Source: Kitasatospora cinereorecta (GTDB taxonomy: Bacteria > Actinomycetota > Actinomycetes > Streptomycetales > Streptomycetaceae). Taken from it: DNA of 64,000 nucleotides. This document shows, in pieces, positions 1-9,102 of this stretch; the first letter of the stretch is position 1, and every line of letters begins with the position of its first letter. The DNA lies in NCBI RefSeq assembly GCF_024172095.1, contig NZ_JAMZDX010000002.1, positions 248,001 to 312,000 of the forward strand, read 5' to 3'. The notes under the pieces were generated by a model, which saw only the letters and a program-made list of their open reading frames with translations, ran no database searches and had not been told where the DNA came from. The position numbers and the translations under genes were made by a program.

Positions 1-1
1 C

Positions 2-67
2 CTGCTGACGGCGGTGAAGGACCCGGAGCACAGCCACGCCGCGGTCCTGGCGGAGCGGCTGACATGA
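2..67 (+). CDS. 3' end of an unidentified CDS
   Basis: An open frame enters from the left edge and ends at a TGA that shares ATGA with the start of the aspartate decarboxylase gene. The visible 21 residues end in AAVLAERLT and are soluble in character. The 4-bp overlap indicates translational coupling with aspD. Too little remains to name the family. Confidence 0.6.
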   Translation: MLTAVKDPEHSHAAVLAERLT

Positions 68-1713
68 CCGAACCGTCGATCAGCCGCGAGGAGATCCGGC
101 GGCTCTCCCGGCTGAGCCCGTTCGAGCTGAAGGGCGAGTTCATCCGGCTCGCCCGGGCGTACCAGGAGGACCGGCCGGGCCAGAAGGCCAGGTCGACCAC
201 CAACATGCTCAACGCCGGCCGCGGCAACCCCAACTGGGTCGCCACCGGACCGCGCGAGGCGATGCTGGCGCTCGGCCACTTCGCCCTCGCCGAGAGCCGC
301 CGGGTATGGACCGCCGACAACCTCGGCGGCATGCCCGAACGGCACGGGATCGCCGCCCGCTACGACCGCTTCGCCCGCACCCACCCGGACCTGCCCGGCA
401 TCGAGCTACTCACCGAGTCGGTCGCCCTGGCCGTCGAGCGCTTCGGCTTCGACCGGGAGGCGTTCGTCCACGAGCTGACCGACGCGACGATCGGCGACAA
501 CTACCCGGTGCCGGACCGCATGCTGGTGCACGCCGAGCAGGTGGTCGTGGGCTACCTGCACGAGGAGCTGATGGACGGCCGGCCCCCGGCCGACCGGCTG
601 GACGTGTTCGCCACCGAGGGCGGCACCGCCGCGATGTGCTACGTCTTCGACTCGCTGCTGCGCAACGGCATCCTGCACCGGGGCGACCGGATCGCCCTGA
701 TGGTGCCGCTGTTCACCCCGTACATCGAGATCCCCGGACTGGCGGACTACGCCTTCGAGGTGGTGCGCGTCGAGGCGTCCAGCTTCGTGGAGACCGGCGT
801 GCGCGGCTGGCGCTACCCGACCGAGGAGGTCGCCAAGCTCGCCGACCCCTCGATCCGGCTGGTCTGCCTGGTCAACCCCAGCAACCCGCCCTCCCTCGAA
901 CTCTCCCGGCGGGTCGCCGACCAGATCAAGCGGATCGTGGCCACCGGCAACCCCGACCTGATCATCCTCACCGACGACGTCTACGGCACCTTCGTGGACG
1001 GCTTCCGCTCGCTCGCCGCCGAGCTGCCCCGCAACACCCTGCTGGTCTACTCGTACTCCAAGCACTACGGCGCCACCGGCCACCGGCTCGGCGTCGTCGG
1101 ACTCCACCGCGGCAACGTGATCGACCGGATGATCGCCGAGCTGCCCGCCGCCGAGCAGGACCGGCTGGCCCGGCGGTACGGCTCGCTCACCCTGGAGCCC
1201 GGCCGGCTGCGCTTCATCGACCGGATGGTCGCCGACTCCCGGCAGGTCGCGCTCAACCACACGGCCGGGCTGTCGCTGCCGCAGCAGGCCCAGATGACCC
1301 TGTTCTCGCTGTTCGCGCTGATGCCCGAGGGCAAGGCGTACAAGGCGAAGGTGCAGGGGATCGTCCGGCAGCGGCTGGGCCTGCTGCTGGAGGGCTCGGA
1401 GCTGCGGATCTCCGACGACCCGAAGCGGGCCGCGTACTACATCGACATCGACCTGCTGGCCTGGGCCGAGCAGCTCGCCGGCCGGGAGTTCGCCCACTAC
1501 CTGGAGCGGACGTACGAGCCGACCGAGCCGCTGTTCCGGCTCGCCGGGCAGACCGGGGTGGTGCTGCTGAACGGCGGCGGCTTCGAGGGGCCGCCGTGGT
1601 CGGTCCGGGTCTCGCTGGCCAACCTCGACGACCTGGATTACCTCAAGATCGGGCACCACCTGCGGGAGATCTTCCAGGAGTACCACGAGGAGTGGCAGGC
1701 CTCCCGACCGTAG
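64..1713 (+). CDS. aspD: Aspartate 4-decarboxylase (bifunctional aspartate aminotransferase/beta-decarboxylase)
   Basis: A PLP enzyme that converts L-aspartate to L-alanine and CO2 in the cytoplasm, with side aminotransferase activity. The 549 residues match the unusual length of the AspD family, which is longer than ordinary fold-type I aminotransferases. The Schiff-base lysine is K333 in the motif SYSKHYGATGHRLG. Upstream motifs NPSNPPS and ILTDDVYGTF fit the PLP-ring contacts. The ATG overlaps the upstream stop by 4 bp, so it is probably the second gene of an operon. In other bacteria aspD often pairs with an aspartate:alanine antiporter, but the upstream fragment cannot be identified as one. 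Function is inferred from family resemblance. Confidence 0.88.
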   Translation: MTEPSISREEIRRLSRLSPFELKGEFIRLARAYQEDRPGQKARSTTNMLNAGRGNPNWVATGPREAMLALGHFALAESRRVWTADNLGGMPERHGIAARYDRFARTHPDLPGIELLTESVALAVERFGFDREAFVHELTDATIGDNYPVPDRMLVHAEQVVVGYLHEELMDGRPPADRLDVFATEGGTAAMCYVFDSLLRNGILHRGDRIALMVPLFTPYIEIPGLADYAFEVVRVEASSFVETGVRGWRYPTEEVAKLADPSIRLVCLVNPSNPPSLELSRRVADQIKRIVATGNPDLIILTDDVYGTFVDGFRSLAAELPRNTLLVYSYSKHYGATGHRLGVVGLHRGNVIDRMIAELPAAEQDRLARRYGSLTLEPGRLRFIDRMVADSRQVALNHTAGLSLPQQAQMTLFSLFALMPEGKAYKAKVQGIVRQRLGLLLEGSELRISDDPKRAAYYIDIDLLAWAEQLAGREFAHYLERTYEPTEPLFRLAGQTGVVLLNGGGFEGPPWSVRVSLANLDDLDYLKIGHHLREIFQEYHEEWQASRP

Positions 1714-1806
1714 GCGCCGCACAGTGGGGGAGAGGGCACCCTCGCGGACCGGGGCCGGTCGTCGCATCCTGGTAGCGGGGGCTCTGGACCGCTCCGGGAG
1801 CCGATC

Positions 1807-2670
1807 ATGAACAGCAGGACCCCCGCCGGCGTGGTGGCCGGCATCGACGGGAGCGCGCACGCCGAGGCCGCCGCCGAGTGGGCCGCCCGGGAGGCCGGCC
1901 TGCGCGACCGCGCCCTGCACCTGGTGCACGCCGTCAACACCGGGACCGTCACCCTCTCGCCGCGCACCGGCGCCGCCGTCACCGACCTGATCCTGCGCGA
2001 CGCCGAGACACTGCTGACCGAGTCGATGGACAAGCTCCGCGCCGCCCATCCGACCCTGCGGCTGACCGGTGACGTGGTGCCCCGGGACGCCGCCGAGGCG
2101 ATCCTGACCGCCGCCGAGCACAGCGAACTGGCCGTCGTCGGCACCCGCGGCCACGGCGGCTTCGCCGCGCTGATGCTGGGCTCGGTCAGCCTGCGGGTCG
2201 CCGCCCACACCAGCTGCCCGGCGGTGGTGGTCCGCGGGCCGGTCGACCCGGGCGGGCGGGTGCTGGTCGCGGTCCGCGACGAGCGGGACGCGGCCACCCT
2301 GCGCTTCGCCTGCGAGGCCGCCGCCCGCCGCGGGCTGCCGGTCGAGGCGCTGCACACCTGGTCCCCGGTGGTCGCCGACGTCGGACACATGGCGCCGATG
2401 GTCGACGAACTGGGCGAGGAGTCCCGGCTGCACCAGGGGTTGCTGCGGCGCACCTGCGACCCGGTCATCGAGGAGTACCCGGACCTGGTGGTGGAGACCC
2501 GCCAACTGGCCGGGGCCACCGCGGCGACTCTGGTCGAGGAGTCGAAGCGGGCCTCCCTGCTGGTGATCTCCCGGCACCGGCCGGCCCCGCACTTCGGCCT
2601 GCGGCTGGGCACCGCGGTGCACGCCGTGCTCCACCACGCGCACTGCCCGGTGGCCGTCGTCCCGGTCTGA
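1807..2670 (+). CDS. Universal stress protein, two tandem UspA domains
   Basis: A cytoplasmic stress protein of 287 residues made of two Usp domains (about 1-145 and 150-287). The first domain has the ATP-binding signature as GTRGHGG followed by GSVS near residues 115-130. The second repeat (SRHRPAPHFGLRLGTA) is degenerate. The ATG follows GGGAGCCGATC, a reasonable ribosome site. Actinomycete Usp proteins of this kind are commonly induced by hypoxia or stationary phase, but nothing here shows the regulator. It stands alone, 93 bp after aspD. Confidence 0.85.
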   Translation: MNSRTPAGVVAGIDGSAHAEAAAEWAAREAGLRDRALHLVHAVNTGTVTLSPRTGAAVTDLILRDAETLLTESMDKLRAAHPTLRLTGDVVPRDAAEAILTAAEHSELAVVGTRGHGGFAALMLGSVSLRVAAHTSCPAVVVRGPVDPGGRVLVAVRDERDAATLRFACEAAARRGLPVEALHTWSPVVADVGHMAPMVDELGEESRLHQGLLRRTCDPVIEEYPDLVVETRQLAGATAATLVEESKRASLLVISRHRPAPHFGLRLGTAVHAVLHHAHCPVAVVPV

Positions 2671-2783
2671 GCCGCTCGTTCCCCGCCGTCCGCCGGGCCC
2701 GCCGCCTTTGCCGGATCGGCAAGTTTTCTTGGCATCCGTACCACCCCGGTCCGAGGATCGCGGGTGAACGGAGGCAGACACCC

Positions 2784-3482
2784 ATGACCGACACCCACCA
2801 CGCCCACCGCCACGAGCACCACCACGACCACCCGCGCGAGCGCCACCCCGAGGAGGCGGCCGCCGGTACGCCCTCGGAGTACTGGGACGCCCGCTACCGG
2901 CGCAGCGAGCGGATCTGGAGCGGCGCCCCCAACGCGGCGCTGGTGCGCGAGAGCGCGGACCTCGTCCCCGGCTCGGCCCTGGACCTCGGCTGCGGCGAGG
3001 GCGCGGACGCGGTCTGGCTGGCGCGGCAGGGCTGGCGGGTGACCGGCGTGGACATCTCCGAGGTCGCCCTCGGCCGGGCCGCCGAGCACGCCCGCGAGGC
3101 GGGCGTCGCCGAACGGATCGAGTGGCGGCTCCAGGACCTGGCCGACGGCCTCCCGGACGGCGGCCACCAGCTGGTCTCCGCCCACTTCCTGCACTCGGAG
3201 GTCGAACTGCCCCGGGAGCGGATCCTGCGCGGCGCGGCCGAGGCCGTCGCCCCCGGCGGAGTGCTGCTGGTCGTCGGCCACACCGGCGTCCCGCACTGGT
3301 CCGCGCAGCCCGAGCGGGCCGTCGCGCTGCCCGGTCCGGACGAGGTGCTCGCCGCGCTCGACCTGCCGGCCGGGGACTGGGAGACGCTGCGCAAGGAGGA
3401 GACCGAGCGCACCGGTACGGACCCCGAGGGCCGGCCGATGGTCTGGGTGGACAGCGTGCTCAAGCTCCGCCGGCTGCGCTGA
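2784..3482 (+). CDS. Class I SAM-dependent methyltransferase with His-rich N-terminus
   Basis: The Rossmann-fold methyltransferase motif I is LDLGCGEGADAVWLA near residues 68-82, followed by the acidic end of strand 2 in VTGVDIS. The protein has 232 residues. The first 21 residues hold ten histidines mixed with Asp, Glu and Arg, which is not part of the fold and could bind metal (Ni, Zn or Cu). It resembles thiopurine or tellurite-resistance type methyltransferases in general layout. The substrate cannot be told. GGAGG precedes the ATG at good spacing. It is monocistronic as far as can be seen. Confidence 0.8.
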   Translation: MTDTHHAHRHEHHHDHPRERHPEEAAAGTPSEYWDARYRRSERIWSGAPNAALVRESADLVPGSALDLGCGEGADAVWLARQGWRVTGVDISEVALGRAAEHAREAGVAERIEWRLQDLADGLPDGGHQLVSAHFLHSEVELPRERILRGAAEAVAPGGVLLVVGHTGVPHWSAQPERAVALPGPDEVLAALDLPAGDWETLRKEETERTGTDPEGRPMVWVDSVLKLRRLR

Positions 3483-3639
3483 CCGCCCCGGCGCCCCTGA
3501 CCGCTCCGGCGGCCCGACCGCTCCGGCGGCCCGCCGAGCGGGTGAACACCCCGCCGCGCCCGGTCGGCCTGCCGCCGGCCGGGCGCGGCCGCGGCCGATG
3601 ATGTCCCGACCTGAGGGAACGTCGGGAGGCCGGCCCAGC

Positions 3640-4272
3640 ATGCGGGAACGCGCAGTCAACCTCGGCCGGCTCGCGTTCGGCCTGCTCGCCGCCGTGGCGC
3701 TCGGCGTGCAGGCGTACCACGTGTGCACCCGGCATGCCTCGCTGGTGAACTTCTTCAGCTACTTCACCGACCTCAGCAACATGGCCGGCGCGGTGGTGCT
3801 GCTGACCGGCGGCACCCTCGGCCTGCTCGGCCGGCGCGGCGTACCCGACCCGGTCCGCGGCGCGGTGGTGCTCTGCATGACGGTCACCGGTGTGGTGTAC
3901 GCCGTGCTGCTCGCCGGCTACCACCTTCCGCTGGAGCTGCCGTGGGTCAACGCGGTGCTGCACAAGCTGATGCCCGCGGTCCACCTCGCCGACTGGCTGA
4001 TCACCCCGCCGCGGCGCCGGATCGCCTGGCGCCGGGCCGTCCTCTGGCTGGCCTTCCCGCTGCTCTACCTGGTCTACAGCCTGCTGCGCGGCGCCGCGGT
4101 CGACTGGTACCCGTACCCCTTCCTGGACCCGCGCCGGCCCCACGGCTACGGCCGGGTGGCGGTCGCCAGCGCGATGATCACCGTCCTGTTCGTGGCGGTG
4201 GGCGCCGCCGTGGTCTGGACCGGGAACCGGCTGGGGCGGCGTTCGGCACGGTCCGTCGGCGTGCATACTTGA
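3640..4272 (+). CDS. Pr6Pr-family integral membrane protein
   Basis: About 210 residues with six hydrophobic segments, matching the 'predicted six-transmembrane' Pr6Pr family of actinobacteria. Recognisable family pieces are NFFSYFTDLSN in the first loop and VLHKLMPAVHLADWL in the middle. The start at 3640 is chosen because GGGAGG lies 10 bases before it. An in-frame ATG at 3598 has no ribosome site. Function is unknown. The next gene, also membrane-anchored, starts 62 bp later and may be co-transcribed. Confidence 0.75.
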   Translation: MRERAVNLGRLAFGLLAAVALGVQAYHVCTRHASLVNFFSYFTDLSNMAGAVVLLTGGTLGLLGRRGVPDPVRGAVVLCMTVTGVVYAVLLAGYHLPLELPWVNAVLHKLMPAVHLADWLITPPRRRIAWRRAVLWLAFPLLYLVYSLLRGAAVDWYPYPFLDPRRPHGYGRVAVASAMITVLFVAVGAAVVWTGNRLGRRSARSVGVHT

Positions 4273-4334
4273 CCGGTTGTTGTGACCGCGGCGGGGCGAC
4301 CCCCCGCGCGGCCGGGCAGGGGAGTAACGGGGAC

Positions 4335-5522
4335 ATGGGGCTGACCAGCCGCACACTGCTGCTGTTCGCGATCGAGATCGCAGTGGTCGCGGTGACCGCC
4401 ACCATCTGGTGGTGGCCGGCGCTGGCCCGGCGCGGCTGGCGGGCGGTGCTCGGCCGGCTCGGCATGCTGCTCGGCACCCAGTTCGCGCTGCTCGCCGTCC
4501 TCGGCCTGCTGGCCAACAACTACTTCGCCTTCTACAGCAGCTGGGACGACCTGCTCGGCACCGGCAACAACGGCCCGGTCGACGTCCGTACCAAGGCCGT
4601 GGGTGCGACCGCCGGGCCGGTCGCGACCCCCGCGCCGAGCGAGCAGCCCACCCCCGAGCCGACGCACGGCCCCCCGCTGCCGGTCCAGGAGCTCGGCCGG
4701 GAGGCGGTCGACAGCGGCGGCAAGGGCCGCGACCCGAAGGTGGTCGGCGAGATCCGTACGGTCCGCCTCGCCGGGGCGCGCAGCGGGCTGTCCACCGACG
4801 GGTACGTCTACCTGCCGCCGCAGTACTTCCAGCCGCAGTACCAGGACCGCAAGTTCCCCGCGGTGATCGTGATGACCGGCTTCCCCGGCGACGCCAAGAA
4901 CCTGATCACCCGGCTCAACTACCCCGGCGCGGCCCTCCAGTTGAACCTGAGCGGCCGGATGCAGCCGACCGTGCTGGTGCTGATGCGGCCCTCGCCCGCG
5001 ATGCCCGCCGACACCGAGTGCGAGGACGTCCAGGACGGCCCCCGGTCGGCCACCTACTTCGCCGAGGACGTGCCCGGCTCGGTCGCCCTCTCCTACCGGG
5101 TCTCGGCCGACCCGCAGGGCTGGGGCATCATGGGCAACTCCACCGGCGGCTACTGCGCGCTGAAGCTCGCGATGCGCCACCCCGAGGCGCTCCCCAGCGC
5201 GGCCTCGATCTCCGGCTACCTCAAGGCCGCCGAGGACGTCTCCACCGGCGACCTGTTCAAGGGCAGCCAGCAGCGACGGGACGAGGCCGACCTGATGTGG
5301 CGGCTGACCAACCGTCCGCAGCCCGCCGTCTCGCTGATGCTGGCCGGCGCCGAGCACGGCGACGGCGACTTCCGCAAGGAGACCGACGCGTTCACCGCCG
5401 CGGCCCACCCGCCGATGACGGTGGCCGTGGCCAGCGTCCCAGAGGGCGGGCACAACTTCCAGACCTGGACCAAGCTGCTGCCGCCCGCGCTGGAGTTTCT
5501 CTCCCAGCACCTCAAGGCGTAG
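4335..5522 (+). CDS. Membrane-anchored alpha/beta-hydrolase (putative esterase, Ag85/EsteraseD-like)
   Basis: 395 residues. The N-terminus carries two hydrophobic segments (about 5-25 and 35-60), then a Pro/Thr-rich spacer (about 95-120), then an extracytoplasmic alpha/beta-hydrolase domain. The nucleophile elbow is GNSTGG with S269. The probable catalytic His is H373 in GGHNFQTW. The family includes esterase D and mycolyltransferase-like enzymes, and in Streptomyces many such proteins are secreted esterases of unknown substrate. GGGGAGTAACGGGGAC precedes the ATG. A longer open frame upstream of 4335 overlaps the preceding gene and is not coding. Confidence 0.78.
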   Translation: MGLTSRTLLLFAIEIAVVAVTATIWWWPALARRGWRAVLGRLGMLLGTQFALLAVLGLLANNYFAFYSSWDDLLGTGNNGPVDVRTKAVGATAGPVATPAPSEQPTPEPTHGPPLPVQELGREAVDSGGKGRDPKVVGEIRTVRLAGARSGLSTDGYVYLPPQYFQPQYQDRKFPAVIVMTGFPGDAKNLITRLNYPGAALQLNLSGRMQPTVLVLMRPSPAMPADTECEDVQDGPRSATYFAEDVPGSVALSYRVSADPQGWGIMGNSTGGYCALKLAMRHPEALPSAASISGYLKAAEDVSTGDLFKGSQQRRDEADLMWRLTNRPQPAVSLMLAGAEHGDGDFRKETDAFTAAAHPPMTVAVASVPEGGHNFQTWTKLLPPALEFLSQHLKA

Positions 5523-5541
5523 GAGGCGGCCGGCCTGCGGC

Positions 5542-5868
5542 TCAGGCCGGGGTCAGCCGGCCGGTGTGCAGCTCGCCGACCCGGCCGCCCTCGCCCTCCC
5601 AGGTCCAGAACACCTTCACGGTGAGGGTGTTGAGGTCCATCACATGGCTGACCGTGATGCCGCTCGTCTCGGTCCAGCTGACGAAGTAGATCCGCGGCGC
5701 GACCTCGGCGACGTGCAGCTTCACGTCCTCCCACTGGCCGGCCGACTCGCCGAGGCCCTCCCAGCGCAGCCGCGTCCCGTCCGCGGAGTAGGCGTTGCGG
5801 AACGCGGCACCGTTGTCGACCTCGAAGAGGTAGGTGCGGCCGGCGAAACCCGGCAGGGGCGCGGTCAT
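5542..5868 (-). CDS. MoaF-like small beta-barrel protein
   Basis: 108 residues, all beta in character, resembling the MoaF-related (lipocalin-like) domain. A typical pattern of aromatic strands ends in IYFVSWTETSGITVSHVMDL. MoaF homologues appear beside monoamine or hydroxylated aromatic metabolism genes, but the function of stand-alone members is unknown. It has no signal peptide and is probably cytoplasmic. The start is supported by GGAG 8 bases upstream. It converges on the esterase gene with 19 bp between stops. Confidence 0.65.
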   Translation of the reverse strand: MTAPLPGFAGRTYLFEVDNGAAFRNAYSADGTRLRWEGLGESAGQWEDVKLHVAEVAPRIYFVSWTETSGITVSHVMDLNTLTVKVFWTWEGEGGRVGELHTGRLTPA

Positions 5869-5949
5869 CGTCTCGGCTCCTCTGAACGGCGGTCACGGGG
5901 GGGTGCGGCCGGGCCCGGCCGCACCCCCCAACCTAGCGGACCGCCGCGG

Positions 5950-8913
5950 TCAGTGGAGGTAGGGTCCGTCCGTGCCGACCTTGCCCGGGGCGGCGTTCTT
6001 CCCGCCCAGGTCGAGCACGTACACCCGCAGGTTGCCCTTGCCGGAGGCGGCGATCGTCAGGCTGCCGCCGGTGACGGTGCGCACGTCGCCGGTGACGGCG
6101 TCCCGGTACGTGCCGTTCGGGATCCCGGTGAACGTGGCGCCATTGGTGACCGCGACCAGCGCGAAGCTGTCCGTCCCGCTCGCCGCGTCGGTGTAGCGGC
6201 GCTTGAACGCCATGTCGCCGCTGACCCCCGCGGTGGAGTACTGGCCCATCTGCAGGGCGGGCACCGCCCGGCGGATCAGGTTCAGCCGCTGTACGTGCTT
6301 GACCAGCGGCTGCTGGAGCGTGGTGGCGACGGCTCCGTCGGCTGCCGAGATCACCGAGAAGTCCGAAGCCGTGACGTTGCCCGCAACCTTGTCCCCGTAG
6401 TACGCCCGGCCGGTGGTGGCCAGCGGGCAGGTCGGCCCGCAGTCGATCTGCTTGCCGGCCTGGAACTCGATCTCGGAGCCGTAGTACAGCGTCGGGATGC
6501 CGCGGAAGGTCCACATCAGTGCCATGTTCTCGGCCCAGGCGTCGGTGCCGCCCGCGTAGCGGGTGCTCGACTTGTTCGGCCCGAAGTCGTGGCTGTCCAC
6601 GTACACCACGTTGTAGGTGGCGTCGTTGTAGCTGTCGTCGGAGTCCTTGCCGTTGTTGAAGGCGTTGGACGCGTCGCCGAAGTTCATGTGCATCCGCATG
6701 TCGATGACGTTCATGCCGCTGAACATGGAGTGGTCCGGCGCGTGGTAGCTGTTGCCGTCGAGGAAGGCGTTGGTGGTGGTCGGCTGGTTGCCGGGGCCGA
6801 GCTGCTCCTCGTAGGCGTACTGGTCGAGCGCGGCCTGCACATCGTCCGAGGTGTACTCCTTGCGCTCCTTCCAGGTGTAGAACTGCGCCGAGTGGTCGAC
6901 CGAGCCACGGTTCCACTTGTCGTTGACGAAGGCGCCGACCTCACCGAAGACGAAGAAGTTCCCGGCCTTGTCGGCACCGAACTTCCGGTTCACCTCGTCG
7001 TGGATGGCGGGCAGGAAGCGCCGGTTCCAAGCGACCCGGGGGATGTGGACGGCGGTGTCGATCCGGAACCCGTCCACCCCCATGTCGATGTACTTGTCGT
7101 ACGCGCCGATCAGGTACTGCTGGACCACCGGGCTCTCGGTGTCGAAGTCGGCCAGGTCCTCGTGGATCCAGCACGACCGGGAGTCCTCGCCCTCCCAGTT
7201 GCCGATCCAGCACTGGTGGTAGAGCGCCTTGGGGAACATGCCGGACGTCGGGTTCGGCCACTGGCAGTTGTAGATCGTGTAGCCCTCGGCACTCCTGGCG
7301 CCGGTCGGCACACCCCAGTTGAGACAGGTGTTGCCGGCCGGCTCGGCGGTCGACCAGAGGTCGCCGTTGTAGTACGACTTGCCGGAGACCGGGTCGACGG
7401 ACAGGCCGTCGTAGCCGAAGTCGACGTTCGGCCTGTCGTAGTACCAGGACCACTGGGAGTCGCGCACGCCGTACACGGTGGGGGTGAACAGGCCCTTGGC
7501 GCCCCAGCGGGAGCTGTGGTTGTAGACCACGTCCTGGTAGATCTTGATGCCCTTGGCGTGGGCGGCGTTGATCAGGTCCTGGTACGAGGCGCCGGCCGAC
7601 TCCAGCCGGGGGTCGACCCGGTAGAAGTCGTAGCCGTGGTACCCGTGGTAGTCGTAGTCCGAGCGGTTGAGGACGACCGGGGTGATCCAGATCGCCGAGA
7701 AGCCCAGGCCCTTGATGTAGTCGAGCTTCTGGACCAGGCCCTTGAAGTCGCCGCGGAACATCGGGTCGCCGTTGGCCGCGTTCCCGGACTTCACGTCCTG
7801 GCTGCCGCCGCGGTTGTTGGAGCTGTCGCCGTCGTTGAACCGGGCGGTCAGCACGAAGTAGATCGGGTCCTTGCGCGGATCGCCGCCGAGCGGGGTGCCG
7901 GCGGCGGCCGGCGGGGGAGCGGTGCCGGTGGTGGCGCACCCGGCCGTCGACGCGGCGGAGGTGTTGCCGGCCGCGTCCCGCGCACTGACCGTCCAGCAGT
8001 ACGCGGTGGCGGCCTCCAGTCCGGTCTCGGACCAGACGGTGGAGGAGGTGTCCACCACCGAACTGCCCCTGGTGCCGCCGGTGCGGGTGAGTCGGTAGCC
8101 GGTGACGCCGGTGTCGTCGGTGGCGGCGTTCCAGGTCAGCACCGCGCCGGTGCCGGTGGCCGTGGCGGTGACGCCGGTCGGGACGGTGGGGGCGGTGGTG
8201 TCCGGGACGACCGCGGCGCACGGGTCGGTGGCCCGGGCCGTGACCACCTTGTCGCGGACGGTGGAATTGCCGGTTCCCAGCCGGTAGTTGGCGCTGTTGT
8301 TGTTGTCCCAGGTGCCGTTGCCGTTGTTGAAGGTGGCCTGCCAGGTGGTGGCGGCGCCCAGGTCGACGGTCAGCTCGACCCAGCCGGTGCAGGCGGCGGC
8401 CATCCGGGTGCCGGGGGCGGTGGTCCAACTGCCGCCGCTCGGCGCCCAGTGCAGGTAGTGGGCGGGCCAGTTCCGGCTCGCCGTCCAGTAGTACACGGTG
8501 GCCGAGGTGGGGGCGGCTGCCGCGCACGGGTCGGTGGTGCTCACCGTGCCGCCGGAGACGGCGCTGGTGCCGCTGGACAGCCGGTAGTTGGCGCCGCCGT
8601 TGTTGTCCCAGGCGCCGGCGCCGTTGGTGAAGGTGGCCTGCAGTCCGGACGCGGCGCCCAGGTCGACGGTCAGCGCGACCCAGCCGGTGCAGGCGGCGGC
8701 CATCGGGACGCCGGGCGAGGTGGTCCAACTGCCGCCGGTGGGCGCCCAGTGGAGATCGACGGTGGTCCAGCCGGCGGAGGGCTTGTAGTAGACGGTGGCG
8801 GTGGTCGCCGCATGGGCGGTGACGGCCGGCAGCAGGGCCGCCACCAGGCCGGCGAAGGCGGCCAGTACCGCCAGGATCGGATGGCGCCGCCGACGTTGGC
8901 GTGCTCGGTCCAC
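5950..8913 (-). CDS. Secreted GH13 alpha-amylase with tandem starch-binding modules
   Basis: 987 residues exported by a Sec signal peptide (arginine-rich start, hydrophobic core, cleavage near TAHA, residue 36). Two near-identical carbohydrate-binding modules of the CBM25/26 type follow (about 36-127 and 130-225), each with YY...W...LHWAPxGGSWTT. A fibronectin type III domain (about 240-325) precedes the GH13 barrel, which ends in a beta domain. The four GH13 regions are visible: DVVYNH (461-466), GFRIDTA with nucleophile D619, FGEVG with acid/base E658, and DSHD with D776. Start is GTG with GAGGAG 7 bases before it. A palindrome 64 bp upstream looks like a maltose-regulator operator. It probably degrades starch or related alpha-glucans outside the cell. 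Confidence 0.92.
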   Translation of the reverse strand: MDRARQRRRRHPILAVLAAFAGLVAALLPAVTAHAATTATVYYKPSAGWTTVDLHWAPTGGSWTTSPGVPMAAACTGWVALTVDLGAASGLQATFTNGAGAWDNNGGANYRLSSGTSAVSGGTVSTTDPCAAAAPTSATVYYWTASRNWPAHYLHWAPSGGSWTTAPGTRMAAACTGWVELTVDLGAATTWQATFNNGNGTWDNNNSANYRLGTGNSTVRDKVVTARATDPCAAVVPDTTAPTVPTGVTATATGTGAVLTWNAATDDTGVTGYRLTRTGGTRGSSVVDTSSTVWSETGLEAATAYCWTVSARDAAGNTSAASTAGCATTGTAPPPAAAGTPLGGDPRKDPIYFVLTARFNDGDSSNNRGGSQDVKSGNAANGDPMFRGDFKGLVQKLDYIKGLGFSAIWITPVVLNRSDYDYHGYHGYDFYRVDPRLESAGASYQDLINAAHAKGIKIYQDVVYNHSSRWGAKGLFTPTVYGVRDSQWSWYYDRPNVDFGYDGLSVDPVSGKSYYNGDLWSTAEPAGNTCLNWGVPTGARSAEGYTIYNCQWPNPTSGMFPKALYHQCWIGNWEGEDSRSCWIHEDLADFDTESPVVQQYLIGAYDKYIDMGVDGFRIDTAVHIPRVAWNRRFLPAIHDEVNRKFGADKAGNFFVFGEVGAFVNDKWNRGSVDHSAQFYTWKERKEYTSDDVQAALDQYAYEEQLGPGNQPTTTNAFLDGNSYHAPDHSMFSGMNVIDMRMHMNFGDASNAFNNGKDSDDSYNDATYNVVYVDSHDFGPNKSSTRYAGGTDAWAENMALMWTFRGIPTLYYGSEIEFQAGKQIDCGPTCPLATTGRAYYGDKVAGNVTASDFSVISAADGAVATTLQQPLVKHVQRLNLIRRAVPALQMGQYSTAGVSGDMAFKRRYTDAASGTDSFALVAVTNGATFTGIPNGTYRDAVTGDVRTVTGGSLTIAASGKGNLRVYVLDLGGKNAAPGKVGTDGPYLH

Positions 8914-8976
8914 AGGGGACTCCTCGGAGCGGGCCGCGGAGGGGCGCGACCTGTCGGGTGGGGGAGTGAGGGTCCT

Positions 8977-8996
8977 CTTGCGAAAGTTTCTGCAAG
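8977..8996 (-). promoter_or_regulatory. Probable MalR/Reg1-type operator upstream of the amylase
   Basis: The palindrome CTTGC-N10-GCAAG (inner GAAAGTTTCT) lies in the amylase promoter region. Streptomyces amylase promoters are known to carry CTTGC/GCAAG repeats bound by the LacI-family maltose repressor. The sequence is seen here; assignment to MalR is by analogy, as no malR gene is in the window. Confidence 0.6.
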
Positions 8997-9102
8997 ATGT
9001 TGCCGGGAGCGTAGCGAGTGGTCAAGTCCGCGTAAAGGAGCGGGACATGAAAAGCGGCCGCCCGCCCCCCGGGAGTCGGGGCGGGCGGCCGGCCGGGGCC
9101 GG

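Noticed and set aside
3598..3640. Earlier ATG for the Pr6Pr protein
   Set aside because: No ribosome site before it; GGGAGG precedes the ATG at 3640.
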